Notes: generated from the sequence alone by a model not told the origin. Positions 48,642 to 57,796 are shown, counted from the stretch's first letter. The stretch is DNA of 64,000 nt from Croceicoccus naphthovorans (GCF_001028705.1 NZ_CP011770.1:1925501-1989500), one strand, 5' to 3'. Numbers and translations: made by a program.

Positions 48642-49366
48642 CGAGCGAAGCGCCGCCACCAGAAGAACGCGGTTCCCACGACCAACAACAGGGCCGCGCC
48701 TATGGCCATCGCAAAGTTGCGGCGTTCCATTTCCGCCTCCTTCGCGGCAACCTCCTCTCGCAGCGCCTTGTTCTCTCGATCGAGGCGCGCCAGCTGCTCC
48801 AACCGCCCGCGATCGATCTCTCGCCGTGCCAGTTCCTGGCGGCGCTCGGCATTGAACCAGTCGGCGTCATCAGGCACAGGTCTACCCGCCAGAACCGCCT
48901 CAACGGCGGCCTGCGTACTGCTGGCATAGGGCAACAGGAACGGCGCCGAGCAGGACTCTTGCAGCACTGTCGCCTCCGGCAAATCGCGCGAGGCAAAGGC
49001 AGACTGCGCTCGGCCCGGCGTATGCCCCCCTTCGCTGGCGACCGTAGCGACGATCATCCGGCGCAAGTCCGGCGACAATTGTTCCGGAGCACCGAACGTC
49101 GAATTGCCCCACACCAGTTGCAGGCGCAGCGGCGACTTGCCCTTGATGTTGTCCACCACGGTAACCGTGATCAGGCCGTAGTTGGCAGGCACTTGCGGCG
49201 GATCGGCACGGATGACCTCATACCCGCTCAACGATGCGACAAACACGGCGTCGGCCTGCCGGACATAGGATGGGTCGAACGGTTCCGGCACGATACAGGC
49301 AACGGCGGGCGAAGCTGCCAATACGGCCCCCGCCAACACCGGCCAGCACGCCAGAATCCGCCCCAT
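48638..49366 (-). CDS. Exported membrane-anchored protein of unknown function
   Basis: A 242-aa protein that I do not recognise. It has a signal peptide ([10 protein letters not shown]), a periplasmic domain of about 150 residues beginning [20 protein letters not shown], a charged coiled coil (about residues 180-215, many Arg/Glu) and a C-terminal transmembrane helix ending WWRRFAR. Cys residues at the mature N-terminus and in LQESCSAPF could form a disulfide. The start at 49366 is chosen for its signal peptide; an ATG at 49444 would run into the rplA terminator. The gene's 3' end overlaps the PilZ locus by 4 bp. Confidence 0.65.
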   Translation of the reverse strand: MGRILACWPVLAGAVLAASPAVACIVPEPFDPSYVRQADAVFVASLSGYEVIRADPPQVPANYGLITVTVVDNIKGKSPLRLQLVWGNSTFGAPEQLSPDLRRMIVATVASEGGHTPGRAQSAFASRDLPEATVLQESCSAPFLLPYASSTQAAVEAVLAGRPVPDDADWFNAERRQELARREIDRGRLEQLARLDRENKALREEVAAKEAEMERRNFAMAIGAALLLVVGTAFFWWRRFAR

Positions 49367-49395
49367 CAATCCACGCACATCCACCCCGGACAAGA

Positions 49396-49431
49396 AAAAG
49401 GCCGCGAAGGCATTTACCTTCGCGGCCTTTT
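49396..49431 (-). terminator. Intrinsic terminator of rplK-rplA
   Basis: A perfect 15-bp stem (49396-49410 with 49417-49431) with a 6-nt loop. On the minus strand it is followed by a T-rich run (CCTTTTTCTT). It is 24 bp downstream of the rplA stop. The A run on the other arm could let it work in both directions. Confidence 0.9.
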
Positions 49432-49454
49432 CTATTCGCTTCAAGCCGGGGCGA

Positions 49455-50153
49455 TCAGACGCCTGCGACTTCCGCCGTGTCGATCTTGAGGCCCGGACCC
49501 ATCGAGGACGTGACCGTGATCTTCTTCACGTACTTGCCCTTGGCGCCGGACGGCTTCGCCTTGACGATCGCATCGACGAACGCATCGAAGTTCGCCTTCA
49601 GCGCGTCGTCAGAGAACGACAGCTTGCCGATGCCGGAGTGGATGATGCCCAGCTTTTCGACGCGGAATTCGACCTGGCCGCCCTTGGCGTCCTTGATGGC
49701 CTGTTCCACGTTGGGGGTGACGGTGCCCAGCTTCGGGTTCGGCATCAGGCCCTTGGGGCCCAGCACCTTACCAAGGCGGCCGACGACGCCCATCATGTCC
49801 GGCGTGGCGATCACGCGGTCATAATCGAGGTTGCCGTTCTGCATGTCTTCCATCAGGTCTTCGGCACCGACCTTGTCGGCACCGGCGGCCAGCGCCTTTT
49901 CGGCGTTGTCGCCGCGCGCGAACACGGCGACGCGAACGTCCTTGCCGGTGCCCGAGGGGAGCGAGACCATGCCGCGGACCATCTGGTCTGCGTGACGCGG
50001 ATCGACGCCAAGGTTCATCGCGACTTCGACGGTTTCGTCGAACTTCGCGCTCTTCAGGTCGCGCAGCGTCTGGATCGCTTCGTTTACGCCGTACAGCTTT
50101 TCAGCGTCCAGCTTTTCGGCCAGCGACTTCTGCTTCTTGGTCAGCTTTGCCAT
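49455..50153 (-). CDS. rplA: 50S ribosomal protein L1
   Basis: A 232-aa ribosomal protein of the L1 stalk, which guides release of deacylated tRNA. The sequence is full length and typical ([40 protein letters not shown]). GGAGGG precedes the ATG. It follows rplK by 4 bp and ends before a strong terminator, so rplJ-rplL are not in the same transcript here. Confidence 0.98.
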   Translation of the reverse strand: MAKLTKKQKSLAEKLDAEKLYGVNEAIQTLRDLKSAKFDETVEVAMNLGVDPRHADQMVRGMVSLPSGTGKDVRVAVFARGDNAEKALAAGADKVGAEDLMEDMQNGNLDYDRVIATPDMMGVVGRLGKVLGPKGLMPNPKLGTVTPNVEQAIKDAKGGQVEFRVEKLGIIHSGIGKLSFSDDALKANFDAFVDAIVKAKPSGAKGKYVKKITVTSSMGPGLKIDTAEVAGV

Positions 50154-50157
50154 GTGA

Positions 50158-50589
50158 TCAGCCCTCCACCACTTCGAGGCCCATCGAGCGCGCGCTGCCC
50201 TCGATGATCTTGGTGGCCTGCTCGATATCGTTCGCGTTCAGGTCGGCCATCTTCTGTTCGGCGATGGCGGCGACGTCGCTGCGCTTGATGGTTCCGGCCG
50301 AAACCTTGCCCGGCTCTTTCGAACCCGACTTCAGCTTGGCTGCCTTCTTCAGCAGGAACGATGCCGGCGGCGACTTCGTCGTGAAGGTAAAGCTGCGATC
50401 CGCATAGACCGTGATGGTCGTCGGGATCGGCATGGACTTTTCAAGGTCCTGCGTCGCGGCGTTGAACGCCTTGCAGAATTCCATGATGTTGACGCCGCGC
50501 TGACCCAGCGCAGGGCCGATCGGCGGCGACGGATTGGCAGCGCCCGCAGGCACCTGGAGCTTGATATAGCCCTCGATCTTCTTGGCCAT
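50158..50589 (-). CDS. rplK: 50S ribosomal protein L11
   Basis: A 143-aa ribosomal protein of the GTPase-associated centre, needed for RelA-type activation and factor binding. Motifs [33 protein letters not shown] and the C-terminal rRNA-binding domain are intact. AAGGAGG lies upstream of the ATG. The gene upstream in many bacteria (secE-nusG) is absent; a 660-bp repeat-bearing gap is found instead. A palindrome GCGGCCA-A-TGGCCGC (50655-50669) lies in its leader. Confidence 0.98.
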   Translation of the reverse strand: MAKKIEGYIKLQVPAGAANPSPPIGPALGQRGVNIMEFCKAFNAATQDLEKSMPIPTTITVYADRSFTFTTKSPPASFLLKKAAKLKSGSKEPGKVSAGTIKRSDVAAIAEQKMADLNANDIEQATKIIEGSARSMGLEVVEG

Positions 50590-51255
50590 GATGGCCTCCT
50601 TTCACACTGTCGGGCGGTCCTTCTCGAAGCGCCCTCATGATAAGTGGTCGAACAGCGGCCAATGGCCGCCTCCCACACGGGTACGCCCGCCCGAGGGCAA
50701 GCGAAGGCGCGCGTATAGCGGGGTTGCGCGGATTTGCAAGGGTTTGCGGGTGGGGGTTCTTGGGGCGACGGTGTGGAACGCGGCTGGCTTGGTGGTGCCG
50801 CAGGTTGCGGTGCGGGCCTTGTGGCCCGTGAGACGGTGGTGAGTGGGGCCTTATTTTTGCTTTGGACCCTCAAACGCCGGGCGCCGGGCGTCCGCCCGGC
50901 TTGGCTTCCTCGCATAAGCTCGGGCGGCCGTTCGGCCTTGCGGGAGTCACCTCCGGTGCCCCGGGAATGATTGCTATTTGATCCCTCAAGCGACGGGCGC
51001 GGGCCATCCGGCCCGCTTGGCTTCCTCGCATAAGCTCGGGCGGCCGTTCGGCCTTGCGGGAGTGACCTGCGGTGCCCCGATTCAATGCTGCACAGAAAGG
51101 TGGGTTTGGCTGGAAGTTGACAAAGTTGACACGGGTTTGAAAAATCCCCTCTATCAATAGCCGGGAACTAATCGAACCGGTCGATCAGACAGACTGACGA
51201 TGCGAAAGAGCGGGGCCCACCATGCCAGCCGCCACCGGTGTAGGACAGCGCCGCC
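50590..51255. other. Gene-free gap upstream of rplK
   Basis: 666 bp without a credible gene. It should hold the rplK promoter near 50600-50720. It holds two copies of a 103-bp repeat (listed separately) and, at 51117-51131, a tandem TTGACAAAGTTGACA that resembles two overlapping -35 boxes; I see no convincing -10 element at the right distance. Short frames on both strands in the repeat are low-complexity shadows. Confidence 0.6.
50861..51079. repeat. Two tandem copies of a 103-bp GC-rich intergenic repeat
   Basis: Copy 1 spans 50861-50963 and copy 2 50977-51079, with a period of 116 bp. The right 65 bp differ at only two positions; the left 38 bp differ at several, some of them paired changes that keep an inverted repeat (GGGCGTCCGCCC in copy 1, GGGCCATCCGGCCC in copy 2). 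A second inverted element GGGCGGCCGTTCGGCC lies in both. Conserved hairpins suggest a mobile or structural intergenic element family. No terminal direct repeats or transposase are visible. Confidence 0.8.
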
Positions 51256-52023
51256 CTAAATCCCGGCCCACCACTGGTATCCCGCGCGGTCTTCCCAAAA
51301 ACCACCCTTGCCGCCCGCGATCTGGCGGTAATCGGCGATGGCCTCGATCCCGGTCACGTATTTCGCGTGCTTGTACCCCAGTTGCCGCTCTACCCGCAGG
51401 CGTAGCGGCGCGCCGTGGCGTTCGGGGAGCGGTTCGCCGTTCATGCGCCAGGCCAGGATCGTCTGCGGGTGGAATGCCTCGATCAGGTCGATGCTCTCGT
51501 AATAAGGCGTGTCGCCAAAGCTGTCGGCACAGCGGAACAGGATGTAGCGCGCCCCGCCCCGGATCTGCGCCATGTCGAGCAAAAGGCCCAGCGGCGTGCC
51601 GGTCCATTCGCCGATCGCGCTCCACCCCTCTACGCAGTCGTGCCGCGTGATTTGCGTGCGCGCGGGCAGGCGTTGCAGCGCGGCCAGTGACAGGCTCATC
51701 GGTTTTGCCACCAGTCCGCCGATGGTCAGCCGCCAATCCGCGAAACCGCGTGCCAGATGCTGACGATATTCGGGCGTATCGACGGTGCGCGATCCGTTGG
51801 CGCGGAAATCGGGGCTGCGCTCGTGCGGTGCATACTCGCGGGCCAGCGCGGTCGGCCTCGTTACCAGCCGCTGCGCATCGCGGGTGAACAGGTCCAGCGA
51901 ACTCGCCACCTCGTCAACCGGGCCGGTTTCCAGAATTTTCTGGCACCCGCCCAGTGCGATCCCCGCGCCCAGAACCACCCCGCCGCGAAGCCCGGCCAGC
52001 AGCTTGCGCCGATCCATCGTCAT
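51256..52023 (-). CDS. Tat-exported molybdopterin oxidoreductase (sulfite-oxidase/YedY fold) lipoprotein
   Basis: A 255-aa protein with the SUOX/MsrP-like molybdopterin-binding fold. The N-terminus DRRKLLAG looks like a twin-arginine signal followed by a lipobox LGGC (Cys27). The probable Mo ligand is Cys130 in TRHDCVEGWSAIGEW. The C-terminus YKHAKYVTGIEAI is family-typical. It overlaps the cytochrome b gene (ATGA), so it probably passes or receives electrons through that protein. It may be a periplasmic sulfite or sulfoxide enzyme; the substrate is unknown. Confidence 0.87.
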   Translation of the reverse strand: MTMDRRKLLAGLRGGVVLGAGIALGGCQKILETGPVDEVASSLDLFTRDAQRLVTRPTALAREYAPHERSPDFRANGSRTVDTPEYRQHLARGFADWRLTIGGLVAKPMSLSLAALQRLPARTQITRHDCVEGWSAIGEWTGTPLGLLLDMAQIRGGARYILFRCADSFGDTPYYESIDLIEAFHPQTILAWRMNGEPLPERHGAPLRLRVERQLGYKHAKYVTGIEAIADYRQIAGGKGGFWEDRAGYQWWAGI

Positions 52024-52865
52024 GCCGCCTCCTCCGCTGGTGCCTTGCGTTCGGCCGGCAGGCGGAAGCGGCCCGTGATCATCGAGCGAACCTCGTTCAC
52101 CGGCCCCGCGATCACCACCATGATCAGGTGGACGACGATGAACAGCACGATGCCTAGCCCCGCGATAAAGTGGACAGACCGCGCCGATTGCCGCCCGCCG
52201 AACAGGTCGAGTATCCAGCCCCACGACGCGTTCATCGTCGGGCTCATGCCCAATCCCGTCAAGACCATCGCGGGCAGCAGAACGAACAGCACCAGAAGAT
52301 AGGCCAGTTTCTGCAAGACGTTATACCGCGCCGCCGCCTCTCCGCGCGGCAGGCGCAGGCGCGCATGGTCCTTCACGTCCTGCCACAAGTGGGGCGGCGA
52401 CAACTCGCCCCGTTTCGGCAGAAGATCGCGCCAGACATGCCGGTTGAGCAGCGACCAGATCAGGTACAGCACGCCCCCCACGATCAGCAGCCACGCGCCC
52501 AGAAAGTGATACTTGCGCCCGGCGGCAAGGCTGTAATTCGCGGGCAGCGTCGCCCAGTGTGGGAACGCGCGCGACCGGGTCTGCCCATCCTTTTCCCAAA
52601 CGCCCAGCACGCCGGTCGTCTCGATCTCGATACCGCCGACGCGCAGGAACCCCTCTCCCCCGCGCGTCGCCCCGATATGCAGCCACGGCGCATCGGGATT
52701 GGCCCCGTATTGCCCCCAATAAAGGCGGGGATGCGCGTTGAATATGGTCAGCCCGCTCATCAGCAGGGTGAATACCGCCACCACGTTCAGCCAGTGCCAT
52801 GCCCGCGTCGACAGGCGATGCCGTTTGACGACCTTGGGCGGCGGATCGGTATGGTCAGCCGACAA
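52020..52865 (-). CDS. Cytochrome b561-like membrane protein
   Basis: A 281-aa di-haem-type membrane cytochrome. At least four helices are visible: LNVVAVFTLLMSGLTIF, HFLGAWLLIVGGVLYLIWSLL, LAYLLVLFVLLPAMVLTGLGM and SVHFIAGLGIVLFIVVHLIMVVIAG. The His residues in RAWHWLN, KYHFLGAW, SVHFIAG and VVHLIMVV are likely haem ligands. An insert of about 60 residues between helices 1 and 2 is periplasmic. It overlaps the molybdoenzyme gene by 4 bp and the upstream lipoprotein gene by 11 bp. Likely role: quinone-linked electron partner of the molybdoenzyme. Confidence 0.9.
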   Translation of the reverse strand: MSADHTDPPPKVVKRHRLSTRAWHWLNVVAVFTLLMSGLTIFNAHPRLYWGQYGANPDAPWLHIGATRGGEGFLRVGGIEIETTGVLGVWEKDGQTRSRAFPHWATLPANYSLAAGRKYHFLGAWLLIVGGVLYLIWSLLNRHVWRDLLPKRGELSPPHLWQDVKDHARLRLPRGEAAARYNVLQKLAYLLVLFVLLPAMVLTGLGMSPTMNASWGWILDLFGGRQSARSVHFIAGLGIVLFIVVHLIMVVIAGPVNEVRSMITGRFRLPAERKAPAEEAA

Positions 52866-53364
52866 TGATTTCCAGTCTGTAATCGGCGGTTTCCTCGCGC
52901 CGCGCGGCGCTGCGCATCATGTAGACGCGCACGCGATAATCGCCGGACTTGGCCGCGGTCCCTTCGAACATGTTCTCGCCCATAGAGCCGTTGAACACGG
53001 CGACGTCTGTTTCGCCGGGTTCGATCAGGTTGAAATAGGTCGCCGTGTGCTGCGTGGCCATCGAAATGTTGAGCGGGTCGCCCTCGCTGGCGCGAAAGAC
53101 ATAGTCGATGGTCGCGTATCCGGTGATCGAACCTTCGATCGTGGTCGCGTTGTTGCCATCCTCGAATCCGACACGCTCTATCGGGATGTCGGCGACTTGC
53201 TCTGCCGGGACGTAGTTTTCGTCGGGTGCGGCTTCAGCGGACGGTGCCGCCGATTCGCTCGGCTCTGGCGTGGCGACGGCTTCGGTTTCGGTTTCGGTTT
53301 TGGCGGTGCAGGACATGATCGCGGCGGCCAGCAACGGCAGCAGCGCAACGGAAACGGTCTTCAT
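52855..53364 (-). CDS. Secreted lipoprotein of unknown function
   Basis: A 169-aa protein with a lipobox IMSC (Cys about 19), a linker of Thr/Glu/Pro/Ala (about residues 20-55) and a beta-rich domain (about 85-169) containing YATIDYVFRASEGDPLNISM and SGDYRVRVYMMRSAARR. The pattern recalls inhibitor-of-g-type-lysozyme/PPC-like beta domains, but I cannot name a family with certainty. GGAGG precedes the ATG. It starts the three-gene unit with the cytochrome b and molybdoenzyme genes. Confidence 0.72.
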   Translation of the reverse strand: MKTVSVALLPLLAAAIMSCTAKTETETEAVATPEPSESAAPSAEAAPDENYVPAEQVADIPIERVGFEDGNNATTIEGSITGYATIDYVFRASEGDPLNISMATQHTATYFNLIEPGETDVAVFNGSMGENMFEGTAAKSGDYRVRVYMMRSAARREETADYRLEIIVG

Positions 53365-53533
53365 CGTCAAAGCCTCCCCAAGGCAGCAACGCGGCGTAGA
53401 TTGCCCCAGAGCCGTTGCCCCCGCAAGGCCCGGTTCGATGCCAATGTTGTGCAATTTCGGCGGAGAATTGCGAACATTGCGTTGGGGCAATGTGCAGAAC
53501 TTCTTAACGGGCGAATCGGTAAAACCACGGTTC

Positions 53534-53842
53534 ATGACGTACCGTACCGATCCCCGCAGCCCCGTCGCCATTCCGGCGGAATACAGGCTGGACGACGGCG
53601 AAGAGGTTGAGACTTCGGTCATCGACCTCTCCGAGACCGGATGCCGGATGCGTGCGGGGGTCGGCTATCTCAAGCCGGGTACGGGCCTGTCGCTGGCCAT
53701 CGGCAACATGGCGCCGGTTTCGGCCTATGTGCGCTGGCAATACGGCACCTATTTCGGCGTGGCGTTCACCCGCCCGATGGAGCGGCAACTGGTCGACTAC
53801 CTGCGCCACGTTCATGCTCGCGGGCCCCTGACACGGCACTAA
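53534..53842 (+). CDS. PilZ domain protein
   Basis: A 102-aa single PilZ domain with YRTDPRSPVAIPAEYRL, VIDLSETGCRM (D-x-S-x-x-G) and VRWQYGTYFGVAF. It probably binds c-di-GMP or is a degenerate relative; the RxxxR motif is not perfect. It converges on fdsD (5-bp gap) and is divergent from the lipoprotein gene. The 169-bp gap on its left is AT-richer near 53495-53510 and could hold both promoters. Confidence 0.78.
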   Translation: MTYRTDPRSPVAIPAEYRLDDGEEVETSVIDLSETGCRMRAGVGYLKPGTGLSLAIGNMAPVSAYVRWQYGTYFGVAFTRPMERQLVDYLRHVHARGPLTRH

Positions 53843-53847
53843 CCGCG

Positions 53848-54126
53848 TCAACCCGCGTCCGAACGTCCGCCCTCGTCCACATCGTTGAACACCGTCGCCC
53901 GCGTTTGCGGTGCGGGTGCGCCCTGTTCGCGCAGGATGGCAAAGGCTCTGGCGGCGACCGGCGACAGCTCCGCCTCGTCACCGCTCACGCCCGCCTTCAT
54001 GCGCGGGTCCCAAAACTGCGCGATATGATCGGCGGTCGCGGCGGCGGCGGCATCGTGGTCCAGCGCGCAGAAGTTCCGCGCGATCTGGTTCGCCATGTAG
54101 ATCAGTCTCGCATGCGTATCGCTCAT
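53848..54126 (-). CDS. fdsD: Formate dehydrogenase delta subunit
   Basis: A 92-aa small subunit of NAD+-dependent formate dehydrogenase. The family start THARLIYMANQIARNF and DHIAQFWDPRMKA are clear. Its ATG overlaps the fdsA stop (ATGA). Delta subunits assist assembly of the Mo-cofactor enzyme. It is the last gene of the formaldehyde/formate unit. Confidence 0.9.
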   Translation of the reverse strand: MSDTHARLIYMANQIARNFCALDHDAAAAATADHIAQFWDPRMKAGVSGDEAELSPVAARAFAILREQGAPAPQTRATVFNDVDEGGRSDAG

Positions 54127-56981
54127 TCTGCGGGCTCGTGCGTGATGCGGCGGGATCGTTCGGTCAGGTCGGCATAGTCTTCCTGCCAATCGGTCGGGCC
54201 GTTGCTGGGCATGACCTGCACCGCCGTCACCTTGTATTCGGGGCAGTTGGTGGCCCAATCGGAATAGTCGGTGGTGACGACATTCGCCTGCGTCTCCGGG
54301 TGGTGGAACGTGGTATAGACCACGCCCGGCGCGACGCGTTCGGTGACCTTGACACGCAGCGTCGTCTCGCCCTTGCGGCTCGTCAGCTTCGCCCAGTCGC
54401 CATCGTTCAGCCCCCGGTTCTCCGCATCGGTCGGGTGCATTTCCAGCAGGTCTTCCGGGTGCCACGCGGTGTTCGCTGTGCGCCGCGTCTGCGCCCCGAC
54501 GTTATAGTGCGACAGGATGCGCCCAGTGGTCAGCAACAGCGGGAACCGCGGGCCGGTCTTCTCATCGGTCGGCACGTACTCGGTGACGACGAAGTGCCCT
54601 TTCCCGCGCACGAAGCCGTCGACGTGCATCACCGGCGCGCCATCGGGGTTCGCCTCGTTCACCGGCCATTGCAGCGAACCTTCGTCGCACAGCCGTTCCC
54701 ACGTCACGCCCGCGAATGTCGGGGTCAGGCGCGCGATCTCGGACAGGATTTCCTTGGGATGGCCGTAATCCCAGCCCAGCCCCATCGCATTGGCGAGCAG
54801 CTGGGTCACTTCCCAGTCTTCGTACCCGTTGGCGGGGTCCATCACCCGGCGCACCGGCTGGATCCGCCGTTCGGCGTTGGTGAAGGTGCCGTTCTTTTCA
54901 AGGAACGTGCTGCCCGGCAGAAAGACGTGCGCGTAGTTCGCGGTCTCGTTCAGGAACAGGTCGTGGACGATGACGCAGTCCATCGCCTCCAGCCCCGCCG
55001 CGACGTGCTTCGTATCGGGGTCCGACTGAAGGATGTCTTCACCCTGGATGTAGATCGCGCGGAACGTACCGTCGCAGGCGGCGTCGAGCATGTTGTTGAT
55101 GCGCAGGCCGGGTTCGGGGTCGAGCGTCACGCCCCAGTCCGCCTCGAACAGCGCGCGCGTCTCCGCGTCGGAGATATGGCGATAGCCCGACAGTTCGTGC
55201 GGGAAGCTGCCCATGTCGCAGGCGCCCTGCACGTTGTTCTGGCCGCGCAGCGGGTTCACGCCGACGCCGGGTCGACCGATGTTGCCGGTCGCCATGGCAA
55301 GGTTGGCGATGGCCATGACCGTGCTAGAACCCTGCGAGTGTTCGGTAACGCCAAGGCCGTAATAGATCGCTCCGTTCCCTCCGGTGGCGAACAAGCGCGC
55401 GGCGGCGCGCAGGTCCTCGGCGGGCACGCGGGTAACGGCCTCCAGCACTTCGGGCGAATGCTTCTCGTCGGCCACGAACCTCGCCCAGTCCTCGTAGGCA
55501 TCGATTTCGCAGCGCTCCTGCACGAACTGCGTATCGACCAGCCCTTCGGTCACGATCACGTGCGCCATCGCGGTCAACACGGCGACGTTCGTGCCGGGTT
55601 GCAACGGCAGGTGATGCTGCGCCTGAATGTGGGGCGAGCGGACGAGGTCGATCCGGCGCGGGTCGATCACGATCAGCTTCGCGCCTTCACGCCCGTCCTC
55701 GCCGCGCAGCCGCCGCTTCATGCGGCTGGCGAAGACGGGGTGCGCATCGGTGGGATTGGCGCCGATGACGAGGATGACATCGCTGTGCTCGACGCTGTCG
55801 AAGTCCTGCGTGCCCGCGCTGGTGCCGAAAGTGGTTTTCAGGCCATAGCCAGTCGGCGAGTGACAAACCCGCGCGCAAGTATCGACGTTGTTCGACCCGA
55901 ACCCGCCGCGCACCAGCTTCTGGACAAGGAAGGTCTCCTCGTTCGTGCAGCGGCTGGAGGTAATGCCGCCCAGCGCCCGCGCGCCGTGCTCGTCGCGAAT
56001 GTCCTTGAGCCGACCGGCTGAATAGCTGATCGCCTCGGCCCAGCTGACCTCGCGCCAAGGTTCGTCGATCGAATCGCGGATCATCGGCGTGGTGATCCGG
56101 TCCTTGTGGTTGGCATAGCCCCATGCGAAGCGGCCCTTGACGCAGGAATGGCCGCGATTGGCCTTGCCGTCCTTCCACGGCACCATGCGGACCAGCTGCT
56201 CGCCGCGCATCTCGGCGCGGAACGTGCAGCCGACGCCGCAATAGGCACAAGTCGTGACGACCGAGCGTTCGGGCTTGCCGATCTCGATCACGCTCTTTTC
56301 CATCAGCGCGCTGGTCGGGCAGGCCTGCACGCAGGCGCCGCAGGATACGCATTCGCTGGACAGGAAATCGTCGCTGGCCGTGCCCGCGCTGATCTTGCTG
56401 GCAAAACCGCGTCCGTCGACCGTCAGCGCCAGCGTGCCCTGCACCTCGTCGCACGCCCGCACGCAGCGTGAACAGACGATGCACTTGTCTGCTTCGAACG
56501 CGAAATAGGGGTTCGACGTGTCGTCCGTCTGCCCCAGATGGTTCGCGCCGTCATAGCCGTAGCGAACATCGCGCAGGCCGACATCGGCGGCCGCGTCCTG
56601 CAGCTCGCAATCGTTGTTCGCGCTGCAGGTCAGGCAGTCGAGCGGATGGTCGGAGATATAGAGCTCCATCACCCCGCGCCGCAGTTTTTCCAGACGCGGG
56701 GTCTGCGTCTTGACCACCATGCCGTTGGTGACGGGCGTGGTGCAGGACGCCGGCGTGCCGCGCATCCCTTCGACTTCGACCAGACAGAGCCGGCAGGAAC
56801 CGAAGCTTTTCACCATGTCTGTCGCGCACAACTTCGGGATGTCGCCGCCGATCCGGGCCGCAGCGCGCATCACGCTGGTGCCTTCGGGCACGGTTACTTC
56901 GCGCCCGTCGATGGTGAGCGTGACCGGCACGTCCGAGCGCGAGGCCGGGGTGCCGAAATCGGGCTGTTTCTGATAGCCCAT
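54123..56981 (-). CDS. fdsA: NAD-dependent formate dehydrogenase alpha (catalytic) subunit
   Basis: A 952-aa cytosolic molybdenum/tungsten bis-MGD enzyme that oxidises formate to CO2. In order: a 2Fe-2S domain (about residues 20-95, CATDMVKSFGSCRLC), a His/Cys 4Fe-4S segment (HPLDCLTCSANNDC), two 4Fe-4S ferredoxin clusters (CIVCSRC, CVSCGAC), a further 4Fe-4S (CAYCGVGC) and the molybdopterin oxidoreductase domain. The Mo ligand is Cys373 in RVCHSPTGYGLK, with the catalytic His beside it; it is a Cys, not a selenocysteine. The C-terminal Molydop_binding domain is complete. The gene is coupled to fdhD (1-bp overlap). Confidence 0.96.
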   Translation of the reverse strand: MGYQKQPDFGTPASRSDVPVTLTIDGREVTVPEGTSVMRAAARIGGDIPKLCATDMVKSFGSCRLCLVEVEGMRGTPASCTTPVTNGMVVKTQTPRLEKLRRGVMELYISDHPLDCLTCSANNDCELQDAAADVGLRDVRYGYDGANHLGQTDDTSNPYFAFEADKCIVCSRCVRACDEVQGTLALTVDGRGFASKISAGTASDDFLSSECVSCGACVQACPTSALMEKSVIEIGKPERSVVTTCAYCGVGCTFRAEMRGEQLVRMVPWKDGKANRGHSCVKGRFAWGYANHKDRITTPMIRDSIDEPWREVSWAEAISYSAGRLKDIRDEHGARALGGITSSRCTNEETFLVQKLVRGGFGSNNVDTCARVCHSPTGYGLKTTFGTSAGTQDFDSVEHSDVILVIGANPTDAHPVFASRMKRRLRGEDGREGAKLIVIDPRRIDLVRSPHIQAQHHLPLQPGTNVAVLTAMAHVIVTEGLVDTQFVQERCEIDAYEDWARFVADEKHSPEVLEAVTRVPAEDLRAAARLFATGGNGAIYYGLGVTEHSQGSSTVMAIANLAMATGNIGRPGVGVNPLRGQNNVQGACDMGSFPHELSGYRHISDAETRALFEADWGVTLDPEPGLRINNMLDAACDGTFRAIYIQGEDILQSDPDTKHVAAGLEAMDCVIVHDLFLNETANYAHVFLPGSTFLEKNGTFTNAERRIQPVRRVMDPANGYEDWEVTQLLANAMGLGWDYGHPKEILSEIARLTPTFAGVTWERLCDEGSLQWPVNEANPDGAPVMHVDGFVRGKGHFVVTEYVPTDEKTGPRFPLLLTTGRILSHYNVGAQTRRTANTAWHPEDLLEMHPTDAENRGLNDGDWAKLTSRKGETTLRVKVTERVAPGVVYTTFHHPETQANVVTTDYSDWATNCPEYKVTAVQVMPSNGPTDWQEDYADLTERSRRITHEPAE

Positions 56982-57796
56982 CAGGCGTCTCCTTCAAGGG
57001 CAAGAATACCATGCGGATCGCCGAAGATCAGCGCGGAATCGCGGCGGGCCAAGGCGACGAGTGCAAGGCCCGACTGCGCGGCACGCTCGACGGCAAGGCT
57101 GGTCGGCGCGGATATCGTGACAAGCAACGGGCAACCCGCCCGCACGGTCTTTTCGACCAGTTCGAAGCTGCACCGCGCAGAGAGGAGCATGAAGCCTTCG
57201 CCCGCGTGCAGCCCCTGTCGCGCCATCGCGCCGATCAACTTGTCGAGCGCGTTGTGCCGCCCGACATCTTCGGCAGCGGCAAGGATCGACCCGTCGGACG
57301 CGCAAAAGGCGGCGGCGTGCATCGCGCCGGTTTCGCGGCCCATCGGCTGATGCGCGGACAGCCCGTCCAGCGCGGCGGCGATGGCATCGCGGGTAACGGT
57401 AAGCTGCGCCGAGACCGGCGGCAGGGGCCGCAAGACTTCGGCGATGTTGTCCATGCCGCACAGACCACAGCTCGATTCCGAGACGCGGGTGCGGGCGCGG
57501 GCAATCACCCGCTCCATGCTCTGATGCGGCAAGGCGATCCGCAGGATCCAGCCGCCGGGCAGTTCGTGCGGATCGATGGCCTCGATCTCGGTCACGCTTG
57601 CCACCAACCCTTCGGAGAGGGTGAAGCCGCGCGCATAGTCCTCAAGGTTTTCAGGCGTCGCCATCATCACGGCATAGCCCAGCCCGTTGTACTCGATGGC
57701 CACCGGCGCCTCGACCGGGACTGTGCGGTCCAGCCGGTCGTCGCCCGCCTCGGCCAAGCCAAGGCGGCGCGGGCGGGTGTCCATCGTGCCGATCAT
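56981..57796 (-). CDS. fdhD: Formate dehydrogenase accessory sulfurtransferase
   Basis: A 271-aa protein that transfers sulfur to the Mo-bis-MGD cofactor before it enters formate dehydrogenase. The sulfur-relay motif CGLCG is present (ESSCGLCGMDN), as are the GDP-like site stretch CASDGSILAAAEDVGRHNALDK and LLSARCSFELVEK. The ATG at 57796 overlaps the fdsB stop (ATGA); a longer frame starting at 57916 would run into fdsB. It lies inside the fds operon between fdsB and fdsA. Confidence 0.93.
   Translation of the reverse strand: MIGTMDTRPRRLGLAEAGDDRLDRTVPVEAPVAIEYNGLGYAVMMATPENLEDYARGFTLSEGLVASVTEIEAIDPHELPGGWILRIALPHQSMERVIARARTRVSESSCGLCGMDNIAEVLRPLPPVSAQLTVTRDAIAAALDGLSAHQPMGRETGAMHAAAFCASDGSILAAAEDVGRHNALDKLIGAMARQGLHAGEGFMLLSARCSFELVEKTVRAGCPLLVTISAPTSLAVERAAQSGLALVALARRDSALIFGDPHGILALEGDA

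Noticed and set aside
50870..51157. A short minus-strand frame across the intergenic repeat
   Set aside because: It is produced by translating the repeat; no ribosome-binding site, low complexity, and the two repeat copies give similar shadow peptides.
51117..51157. Tandem TTGACA boxes as a promoter for a gene to the right
   Set aside because: No -10 element at 16-18 bp, and the next gene on the right is on the opposite strand.
53910..56021. A 703-codon frame antisense to fdsA
   Set aside because: A GC-skew shadow of a clear formate dehydrogenase gene; the composition is His/Arg/Gly-rich without domains.
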